Source of the DNA: Clostridiales bacterium
Lineage (GTDB): Bacteria > Bacillota > Clostridia > Lachnospirales > Lachnospiraceae
DNA length: 6,685 nucleotides
Direction: 5' to 3'
Assembly: GCA_021203115.1 (NCBI GenBank)
Contig: JAJQBV010000110.1
Location: forward strand, 1-6,685
The notes under the pieces were generated by a model. The model did no database searches. It was not told the DNA's origin and saw only the letters and a list, made by a program, of their open reading frames with translations. The position numbers and the translations under genes are program-made. This document shows, in pieces, positions 1 to 5,492 of this stretch. The first letter of the stretch is position 1; every line of letters begins with the position of its first letter.

Positions 1-82
1 CTCTTAAATTGACAAAATTTACACCCTTGACAACACGCCCGTTGTTGACGTCCAGACAGGGAATAATACGTTTGGTGAACAT
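1..82 (-). CDS. hisF: HisF, imidazole glycerol phosphate synthase cyclase subunit (N-terminal 27 codons only)
   Basis: HisF is the (beta/alpha)8-barrel cyclase that takes ammonia from HisH and converts PRFAR to imidazole glycerol phosphate and AICAR in cytoplasmic histidine synthesis. Only the start is visible; the reading frame runs off the left edge. The 27 residues begin [12 protein letters not shown] and contain RVVKGVNF, the canonical first strand and loop of the family. Arg5, Asp11 (the catalytic acid in CLDV) and Lys19 are all present at their usual positions. The ATG is preceded by AAAGGAG with a 6-nt spacer. It starts 15 nt after the hisH stop, so the two subunits are almost certainly co-translated from one mRNA. 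Identity is very secure despite the short fragment; nothing can be said about the rest of the protein. Confidence 0.95.
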   Translation of the reverse strand, partial: MFTKRIIPCLDVNNGRVVKGVNFVNLR

Positions 83-97
83 GAGTCGCTCCTTTCC

Positions 98-703
98 CTA
101 CAGGTCGCAGAAGTTCCGCAGGATCCGAAGCCCCACGTCCCCGCTTTTCTCCGGGTGAAACTGGCAGGCAAAGATGTTGCCCTGCTCTACGCTGGCGTGG
201 ATATGTGTACCATACTCCGCGGAAGCTTTGACGATCTCCTCTTCCTCCGCTTTCAGATAATAGGAATGGACGAAATACACATAGGGCTCTCCCTCCAGTC
301 CGGCGAACAGGCGGCCATGATTCTGAAGGTCTAAAGAGTTCCACCCGATATGAGGGATTTTTAAGCCTTCCGTATCCGGAATGCGAAGAATTTTTCCTTT
401 TAAGATGCCGAGGCCCTCCGCCCCCGGACTTTCCTCGCTGCTCTCAAAGAGAAGCTGCAGGCCGAGACAGATGCCCAGAAAGGGAATCTGGCGGTCGGCA
501 ACCTCCCGGATAACCGGCACCAGCCCAAGCCGTCTTAAATTCTCCATGGCATCCCCGAAGGCGCCCACTCCCGGAAGGATTACCTTGTCCGCGGATAAAA
601 TTTCCTTCGGATCGCGGGTGATCACGCTTTCCTCACCCAAAAATGCCAGGGCCTTTTGCACGCTCTTTAAATTTCCCGCGTCATAGTCTATAACCGCAAT
701 CAA
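98..703 (-). CDS. hisH: HisH, imidazole glycerol phosphate synthase glutamine amidotransferase subunit
   Basis: HisH hydrolyses glutamine and channels the ammonia to HisF for the cyclase reaction of histidine synthesis in the cytoplasm. The 201-residue product has the usual family length and is a class I (triad) glutaminase domain throughout. Visible landmarks are the N-terminal MIAVIDYDAGN, the oxyanion-strand PGVG at about 44-47, the nucleophile elbow GICLGLQLL with Cys79, and QFHPEKS with His183 and Glu185 completing the triad; FVHSYY at about 144-149 is also typical. The start codon is TTG: an in-frame TGA lies two codons upstream, so no longer form is possible, and translation from the TTG gives the canonical N-terminus. 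A GGGAGGA motif lies 7 nt upstream. The gene follows the sensor kinase by 44 nt and precedes hisF by 15 nt. The partner HisA is not between them. No truncation or frameshift is seen. Confidence 0.97.
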   Translation of the reverse strand: MIAVIDYDAGNLKSVQKALAFLGEESVITRDPKEILSADKVILPGVGAFGDAMENLRRLGLVPVIREVADRQIPFLGICLGLQLLFESSEESPGAEGLGILKGKILRIPDTEGLKIPHIGWNSLDLQNHGRLFAGLEGEPYVYFVHSYYLKAEEEEIVKASAEYGTHIHASVEQGNIFACQFHPEKSGDVGLRILRNFCDL

Positions 704-710
704 AAGTCAA

Positions 711-717
711 TCCTCCC
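711..717 (-). promoter_or_regulatory. Ribosome binding site of hisH (supports a TTG start)
   Basis: On the minus strand GGGAGGA lies 7 nt before the TTG at 701-703. It is a near-consensus Shine-Dalgarno sequence. With the in-frame TGA two codons upstream of the TTG, it fixes the unusual start codon of hisH. Confidence 0.8.
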
Positions 718-747
718 TGCACTATTCTATAACATCTTATTATCCTG

Positions 748-2298
748 CTACTTTGTGGACAGCTCCATCCAGAACTCGACGCCGTCCTCATGATTTATGA
801 CACCGCACCGCTGTCCGTGAGAATCCATGATTGCCTTCACGATGGAGAGGCCGATGCCGCTTCCGCCATACTCGCGCGTGTGCGCCTTGTCCACTTTATA
901 AAATTTATCCCAGATTTTCTCTATATCCTCCTCCGGGATCGGTTTTCCGGTATTAAACACGCTGACGCGCAGACATTCCTCCTCCTGTGTGTAGAAAATG
1001 CGGATCCGCTTTTTCCCCTCACAGTGGTTCATCGCGTTGCTCAGGAAGTTTGTCACGACCTCCTCCAGCTTGAATTCGTCTCCCCAGACATAGATCGGCG
1101 CGGGTTCCTCCATCTCCAGCGTGATTCCCTGCCGGTCCATCAGAATCCGGGAGGCATTCGCGACGCCCGAGACCAGCTCCGTGATGTCAAAGCGCTCCAT
1201 CACCACCTGATCATTCCCGAATTCCAACTGATTTAAGGTCAGGAGCTTTTTCACCATCCGGTTCATCTTGCCCGCCTCGTCAATGATGACATCACAGTAA
1301 AACTCACGGCTCTCCGCGTCATCGTTGATACACTCCTGCAGTCCCTCCGCGTAGCCCTGAATCAGTGCAAGAGGCGTCTTCAGTTCGTGAGAGACATTGG
1401 AGAGAAACTCCTTGCGCATCTCATCGATCTGTGTTTTCTTCTCAATGTCCTGCTGCAGACTGATGTTTGCGGATTTCAGCTCCGAGATCGTCCGCTCCAG
1501 CGTCTCCGACAGACGGTTCATATGGTCGCCCAGCAGATCGATCTCATTGCCCGCTGCCTGATCCTCCCCGCTAACGCTCAGTTCGTGCCGCTGCCGACGC
1601 AGATATCCGATCCGGAGGTTTGGATCCTTTTTCCATGCGCCCGGAACATACTTTGCCTCAAAGTTCAGATCCACCATTTTTTTGGAAATATCCGTGAGCT
1701 GAAGAATCGGCCGTGTGACCCGCCGCGCCATGAATGCGCCGATGAGCAGACTGACCGCGATGGTGGCCAGACCGACGATTAACAGAAGCTGGTTGGAGAG
1801 CGCTGCACTGTCCCGGATGCTCTCCAGTGCCGTCCTCATAATGATCATCTCTCCGTTTTCCAGAGATCCGACCAGCACCAGATACTCCGAATCCAGACGT
1901 GCATCCGTCGTGGAGAGAAGCTGATAGTTGTCGTCTGTCTGGATCACATCCTGCGTCTTCAGGCTCAAAAGTGTCTGAAGCATCTCCTGACGAAGCAGGC
2001 TGTCATCCGCAGAGGATGATCGGATAACTCTGCCGTCCGTCGAGAGAACCATGCAGGAAATGTTTCCGTTTGCGCAGATATTGTCGAATACCACCTCAAA
2101 ATCATCCGATTCTAGCTGGCTTAATGCGCTCGCCTCAGAGATAATCTGAAAGCTCTCCACCATGTCTTTCTTTTTTTGCAGAACATAGTATTTTTCCAGA
2201 AAAATGGAGTTCAGCAGCCAGCACACCATAATGGATCCCGCTGCCAGCACACAGGTCAACACCATGATCTGGATCGTAAGAAATCTTCGTTTTTTCAT
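748..2298 (-). CDS. Membrane-bound HAMP sensor histidine kinase, partner of the adjacent OmpR-type regulator
   Basis: This is a 516-residue inner-membrane sensor kinase expected to autophosphorylate and pass the phosphate to the regulator encoded just upstream. The order is: membrane helix 1 at about 7-33; an extracytoplasmic domain at about 34-169 with no family I can name, though MVLSTDGRVI resembles a PAS/Cache strand, and with two cysteines, 75 and 82; membrane helix 2 at about 169-190; HAMP from about 190 (RRVTRPILQL) to 265; HisKA with FLSNVSHELKTP and phospho-acceptor His304; and a HATPase domain with N box (Asn417, Asn421), G1-type FNTGKPI (449-451) and G2-type GGSGIGLSI (478-486). 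The HAMP connector carries a basic insertion at about 218-250. The ATG overlaps the regulator's TGA as ATGA, with no good ribosome binding site of its own, so translational coupling is likely. The signal sensed cannot be read from the sequence. Confidence 0.95.
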   Translation of the reverse strand: MKKRRFLTIQIMVLTCVLAAGSIMVCWLLNSIFLEKYYVLQKKKDMVESFQIISEASALSQLESDDFEVVFDNICANGNISCMVLSTDGRVIRSSSADDSLLRQEMLQTLLSLKTQDVIQTDDNYQLLSTTDARLDSEYLVLVGSLENGEMIIMRTALESIRDSAALSNQLLLIVGLATIAVSLLIGAFMARRVTRPILQLTDISKKMVDLNFEAKYVPGAWKKDPNLRIGYLRRQRHELSVSGEDQAAGNEIDLLGDHMNRLSETLERTISELKSANISLQQDIEKKTQIDEMRKEFLSNVSHELKTPLALIQGYAEGLQECINDDAESREFYCDVIIDEAGKMNRMVKKLLTLNQLEFGNDQVVMERFDITELVSGVANASRILMDRQGITLEMEEPAPIYVWGDEFKLEEVVTNFLSNAMNHCEGKKRIRIFYTQEEECLRVSVFNTGKPIPEEDIEKIWDKFYKVDKAHTREYGGSGIGLSIVKAIMDSHGQRCGVINHEDGVEFWMELSTK

Positions 2299-2972
2299 AC
2301 TTCAAATTTATATCCGATCCCCCAGATGGTCTTGATATACTCTCCCTTGTCCCCAAGCTTGCTGCGCAGCTTTTTTACATGCGTATCGATCGTGCGCGCA
2401 TCCCCGAAATAGCCGTAATTCCAGACATGGTTCAGGATTTTCTCGCGCGAAAGGGCGATGCCCTCGTTCTCCATGAAATAGCTCAGGAGTTCAAACTCCT
2501 TGTAGCTCATCTCCACCTCGGTGTTTCCGTCGATGGTGACGGTATGGGCCGACTTGTCCAGACAGATACCGCCTGCCGCCAGAAGGCCGTCCGCCGTATA
2601 CTGTCCGGTTCGACGCAGAATCGCCTCCACGCGCGCCACCAGAATCTTTGGCGAAAACGGTTTGGAGATATACTCGTCCACGCCCAGATCAAATCCCATC
2701 AGCTCGTCACTCTCATCGCCCTTGGCCGTCAGCATGATGATGGGGATTTTCGAGGTCTCCCGAATCTCACGGCAGACCTCCCAACCGTTCATCTTCGGCA
2801 TCATCACATCCAGAATGATCAGCGAGATGTTTTTCTCCTTATAAAAAATATCGAGCGCCTCCTCACCGTTGCTCGCCTCCATCACATCAAAATCTTTCTT
2901 GACAAGGAAATCCCGCACCAGCTTGAGCATCCTTCTCTCGTCATCCACAACCAGTATCTTTAATTTCTCCAT
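2295..2972 (-). CDS. OmpR/PhoB-family response regulator
   Basis: A cytoplasmic DNA-binding transcription regulator of 225 residues, the normal length for the family. Residues 1-121 form the receiver domain: acidic pocket Asp10-Asp11 (VVDDE), phospho-acceptor Asp55 (LDVMMP), Thr82 (MLTA) and Lys104 (SKPF). Residues from about 130 to 225 form the winged-helix DNA-binding domain, with YKEFELLSYF, the recognition-helix segment RTIDTHVKKLRSKLG (193-207) and the closing wing IWGIGYKFEV. All phosphorylation residues are intact. GGAGG lies 7 nt before the ATG. The stop TGA overlaps the kinase ATG by 4 nt, which marks the two as a cognate pair in one transcript. An 88-nt gap with a candidate promoter separates it from the aminotransferase gene, so it may be transcribed on its own as well as by read-through. 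Target genes are unknown. Confidence 0.96.
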   Translation of the reverse strand: MEKLKILVVDDERRMLKLVRDFLVKKDFDVMEASNGEEALDIFYKEKNISLIILDVMMPKMNGWEVCREIRETSKIPIIMLTAKGDESDELMGFDLGVDEYISKPFSPKILVARVEAILRRTGQYTADGLLAAGGICLDKSAHTVTIDGNTEVEMSYKEFELLSYFMENEGIALSREKILNHVWNYGYFGDARTIDTHVKKLRSKLGDKGEYIKTIWGIGYKFEV

Positions 2973-3009
2973 GGCACATCCTCCGTTTTATATGTCCGTT
3001 CGAAACTTC

Positions 3010-3038
3010 CCTATATTTTCGCAGAAAGATATGTTCAA
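3010..3038 (-). promoter_or_regulatory. Candidate sigma-A promoter for the two-component genes
   Basis: On the minus strand TTGAAC (3033-3038) and TATAGG (3010-3015) are separated by 17 nt; each matches 4 of 6 consensus bases. The predicted start near 3003 would give a leader of about 30 nt ending in the GGAGG of the regulator gene. It lies in the 88-nt non-coding gap after the aminotransferase stop. No terminator is visible in this gap, so read-through from upstream remains possible. This is a pattern match only. Confidence 0.4.
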
Positions 3039-3060
3039 ATTGTGAAAACCTTATTTCCGG

Positions 3061-4224
3061 TCAATGGCTCTCCATATATTTTCTCAGATTCACCAGCATC
3101 CGCTGCAGGTCACGGTCGGCAGCCGCAAAGGAAAAGCGCACGCAGACGGCGTCCTCCTCCCCGTAAGCCTCGCCGGATACGCCCGCGATCTTTGCGCGTT
3201 CAAGGAGGTCGTCGCAGAGCTCCCCGCCGGTCAGATCGGTGTCAAAGCGGACCCACGCGTAAAACGCCCCCTGCGGGCACATAAAATCCACGCCGGGGAT
3301 CGTCCTCATCCCATTCACCAGCAGATCGCGGCGGCGCTCATAAGCCTGCCGCATCCGCTCCGTATCCTCCTTGCAGTCCAGCGCCACCAGCGCGCCCTTC
3401 TGCAAAAACCCGCTGGTGCAGCTCATCGCGTGCTGGAACAGCTTTAAGATCACCGGGTACATCTGCGAGTTGCAGGCAAGATAGCCGACCCGCCAGCCCG
3501 TCATCGCGCTGCACTTGGAGAACCCGTTCACCACAATGACCCGGTCGAAAAACTCCGGGAACGACGCCATGCTGATCGTCTGTCTGCCGTCATAGATAAT
3601 CTTTTCATAGATCTCATCCGAGAGAACACAGACATCGGGATGGTTCCGCAGGAAGGCGCTGACCGCCTCAATATCGCTGTCTGTCAGGATCCGTCCGGTC
3701 GGATTATTCGGATAATTCAGAATCAGAAGCTTTGTCCGCTCCGAGGCTGCCGCCTCCAGCGCCTCCGCCGTGATGCGGTAATCCTCCTCATACTTTAAAT
3801 GTACCGCCACCGGCACGCCGCCGCTGACCTCCACAATGGACGGGTAGGACACCCACCCCGGCGTCAGCCAGATCGCCTCGTCGCCCGGATTGATGAGTGC
3901 GCGGACCGCCAGATAGACCGCCAGCTTCGCGCCCGGCGTGACCAGAATCTGATCCTTCGTGTACGGCGCGTCGTTCTCTTCGTTCAGCTTGACGGCGATG
4001 CGGATGCGAAGATCCTCGTTCCCGCGGCTGTCGGTATAGTGTGTGTTGCCCGCCGCGAGCTGGCGCGTCACCTCATCGCAGATCGGCGCGGGGGTCGGGA
4101 AATCCGGCTCCCCGCCGGTCAGATTAATGATCTCCTTGTCGGTCTTCTGCAGTTCCTTTGTCCTCGCCAGCAGCGTCACGGACTTCGATGGCTCGACATT
4201 GCAGATCTGTTGATTAAAAATCAT
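3061..4224 (-). CDS. PLP-dependent class I aminotransferase, probable aspartate aminotransferase (1-gamma type)
   Basis: A fold-type I PLP enzyme of 387 residues, the usual length, acting in the cytoplasm and most likely interconverting oxaloacetate/glutamate with aspartate/2-oxoglutarate. Visible residues are: GGEPDF (37-42), HYTDSRG (62-68), PGWVSYP (122-128), NYPNNPTG (170-177) with Asn174, SDEIYE with Asp203 (binds the pyridine nitrogen) and Tyr206, NGFSK with the Schiff-base Lys237, MTGWRVGY with Arg245, and the substrate-carboxylate Arg363 in VRFSFA. Lys100 in PGAKLAV aligns with the lysine that contacts the distal carboxylate in Thermus-type aspartate aminotransferase, which favours aspartate, but related transaminases share this stretch. 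The gene starts 16 nt after the asd stop, with GGGGAG 5 nt before the ATG, so it is probably co-transcribed with asd; that supports an aspartate-family role. Exact amino-acid specificity is inferred. No gene symbol is given because several paralogous names exist. Confidence 0.88.
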   Translation of the reverse strand: MIFNQQICNVEPSKSVTLLARTKELQKTDKEIINLTGGEPDFPTPAPICDEVTRQLAAGNTHYTDSRGNEDLRIRIAVKLNEENDAPYTKDQILVTPGAKLAVYLAVRALINPGDEAIWLTPGWVSYPSIVEVSGGVPVAVHLKYEEDYRITAEALEAAASERTKLLILNYPNNPTGRILTDSDIEAVSAFLRNHPDVCVLSDEIYEKIIYDGRQTISMASFPEFFDRVIVVNGFSKCSAMTGWRVGYLACNSQMYPVILKLFQHAMSCTSGFLQKGALVALDCKEDTERMRQAYERRRDLLVNGMRTIPGVDFMCPQGAFYAWVRFDTDLTGGELCDDLLERAKIAGVSGEAYGEEDAVCVRFSFAAADRDLQRMLVNLRKYMESH

Positions 4225-4240
4225 GATAACTCCCCTGCGC

Positions 4241-5332
4241 TTACTTTTTGGTGATGTACCCCTGCGCCTTTAAAAACTCCGCACAGAGAACGGCTCCGCC
4301 CGCCGCGCCGCGCACGGTGTTGTGGGAAAGTCCGACAAACTTCCAGTCGTAGACGGTGTCCTCGCGCAGACGTCCCACGGACACGCCCATGCCGTTTTCA
4401 TAGTCCACATCCAGCTGAACCTGCGGACGGTTGTCCTCCTCCATGTAGCGGATGAACTGCTTCGGCGCGCTCGGAAGGCCAAGTTCCTGCGGAACGCCGG
4501 AGAAGGAAGCCAGTTTCTCCAAAAGCTGTTCTTTGGTCGGGTTTTTACGGAATTTCACAAATACCGCCGCGGTGTGGCCGTTTAACACCGGCACACGGAT
4601 GCACTGGCAGGTGATCACCGGTGATGTGGCCGGTACGATCACGCTCGCTTCCTCATCGATCTCACCCCAGATGCGAAGGGGCTCTTTCTCGGATTTCTCC
4701 TCCTCACCGCCGATATAGGGAATAATATTGCCCACCATCTCCGGCCAATCTTTGAAAGTCTTGCCCGCGCCGGAGATCGCCTGATAAGTGGTCGCGACAA
4801 CCTCGTACGGCTCAAACTCACGCCATGCGGTGAGCACCGGAGCATAAGACTGGATGGAGCAATTCGGCTTTACGGCGATAAAACCCCGGGTCGTCCCGAG
4901 ACGTTTCTTCTGATATTTGATGACTTCCATGTGCTGCGGATTGATCTCCGGCACCACCATGGGAACATCCGGTGTCCAGCGGTGCGCGCTGTTGTTGGAG
5001 ACCACCGGCGTCTCTGTCCTGGCGTATGCCTCCTCGATCGCCTTAATCTCCTCCTTCGACATGTCCACTGCACTGAAGACAAAGTCAACTTTGGAAGCCA
5101 CCGCTTCCACCTCGTTGACATTCATGACAATGATATCCTTCACCGCTTCCGGCATGGGGGTATCCATCTTCCACCGGCCGCCGATGGCGTCCTCGTAGCG
5201 CTTTCCGGCGGACCGCGAACTGGCCGCAATCGTTGTCACCTCAAACCACGGGTGATTCTCCAGCAGAGAAATAAACCGCTGGCCGACCATTCCGGTTCCG
5301 CCCAAAATTCCGACTTTCAATTTTTCACTCAT
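4241..5332 (-). CDS. asd: Aspartate-semialdehyde dehydrogenase, archaeal/fungal-type
   Basis: Reduces aspartyl phosphate with NADPH to aspartate semialdehyde, the precursor of lysine/diaminopimelate, threonine and methionine. The 363-residue protein has an N-terminal Rossmann domain with GILGGTGMVGQRF (GGTGMVG at 11-17) and SSRSAGK (38-44, likely NADP 2'-phosphate contact). The catalytic nucleophile is Cys158 in KPNCSIQ and the general base is probably His253 in RVPVLNGHT. The stretch NIIPYIGGEEEK (202-213) and AISGAG (185-190) are hallmarks, as I know them, of the archaeal/yeast Hom2-like branch rather than the E. coli or Bacillus branch. The frame is open back to an ATG at 5410, but the start chosen at 5332 has GGAGG 8 nt upstream and gives the family N-terminus MSEKLKVGIL; the extra 26 residues would begin inside the leader hairpin. 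No aspartokinase gene is in view. It likely forms an operon with the aminotransferase gene. Confidence 0.95.
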   Translation of the reverse strand: MSEKLKVGILGGTGMVGQRFISLLENHPWFEVTTIAASSRSAGKRYEDAIGGRWKMDTPMPEAVKDIIVMNVNEVEAVASKVDFVFSAVDMSKEEIKAIEEAYARTETPVVSNNSAHRWTPDVPMVVPEINPQHMEVIKYQKKRLGTTRGFIAVKPNCSIQSYAPVLTAWREFEPYEVVATTYQAISGAGKTFKDWPEMVGNIIPYIGGEEEKSEKEPLRIWGEIDEEASVIVPATSPVITCQCIRVPVLNGHTAAVFVKFRKNPTKEQLLEKLASFSGVPQELGLPSAPKQFIRYMEEDNRPQVQLDVDYENGMGVSVGRLREDTVYDWKFVGLSHNTVRGAAGGAVLCAEFLKAQGYITKK

Positions 5333-5340
5333 TCTCTCAT

Positions 5341-5345
5341 CCTCC
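5341..5345 (-). promoter_or_regulatory. Ribosome binding site of asd (decides the start)
   Basis: GGAGG on the minus strand lies 8 nt before the ATG at 5330-5332. The in-frame ATG at 5410 lacks a comparable site. The in-frame ATG at 5372-5374 has only a more distant GGGGAG. The 5332 start is therefore preferred. Confidence 0.75.
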
Positions 5346-5408
5346 GAATTCTGACCTGCGGATGCCCTCCACATCCCGATCTTCTCCCCGTATATACATT
5401 TCGCGGTC

Positions 5409-5429
5409 ATGTCCGCGATGCGCGGACAT
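5409..5429 (-). promoter_or_regulatory. Perfect 9-bp inverted repeat in the asd leader (RNA hairpin or operator)
   Basis: Arms ATGTCCGCG (5421-5429, minus strand) and CGCGGACAT (5409-5417) are exact reverse complements around the 3-nt centre CAT. It begins about 11 nt after the predicted transcription start and about 75 nt before the asd ATG. No T-run follows on either strand, so it is not an intrinsic terminator. It could be a stable 5' RNA hairpin, or a dyad bound by a repressor just downstream of the start site. It matches no riboswitch or known operator that I recognise. Confidence 0.6.
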
Positions 5430-5446
5430 TTGTCGCTCTGTTAGCT

Positions 5447-5475
5447 ATATTACTGCATGGAGCGCGAAATTGCAA
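5447..5475 (-). promoter_or_regulatory. asdp: Candidate sigma-A promoter for asd and the aminotransferase
   Basis: On the minus strand TTGCAA (5470-5475) and TAATAT (5447-5452) are spaced by 17 nt; each matches 4 of 6 consensus bases. The predicted transcription start is near 5440, giving a leader of about 108 nt. It sits only 17 nt after the argH stop codon, with no terminator between, so asd can have its own promoter even if some argH transcripts read through. Confidence 0.5.
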
Positions 5476-5492
5476 GCCTTTTTTCACTTCCC

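Noticed and set aside
704..747. Possible promoter before hisH (TAGAAT, minus strand)
   Set aside because: The -10-like hexamer has no -35 at suitable spacing; AT-rich gap sequence gives such matches easily.
946..960. Asn in place of Asp in the kinase G1 motif (FNTGKPI)
   Set aside because: FNTG-type G1 boxes are common in active Firmicute kinases of this class, so it does not suggest loss of ATP binding.
2379..2963. Plus-strand open frame of 194 codons opposite the response regulator
   Set aside because: Shadow of the regulator gene; no start signal and low-complexity Leu/His/Arg-rich product.
2992..2998. CGGACAT shared by the regulator leader and the asd leader hairpin (5409-5415)
   Set aside because: A single 7-mer match without the dyad partner in the regulator leader is too weak to call a common operator.
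5329..5340. Three-codon frame ATG AGA GAA TGA directly after the asd GGAGG
   Set aside because: It is only 1-2 nt from the Shine-Dalgarno sequence, too close to initiate, and overlaps the true asd start by chance.
5391..5396. TATATA in the asd leader as a second -10 element
   Set aside because: The sequence 17 nt upstream is TCGCGG, with no similarity to a -35 element.
5333..5410. N-terminal extension of Asd from the ATG at 5410
   Set aside because: The added residues are not family-like, the ATG overlaps the hairpin and lacks a ribosome binding site, while the ATG at 5332 has GGAGG at ideal distance.
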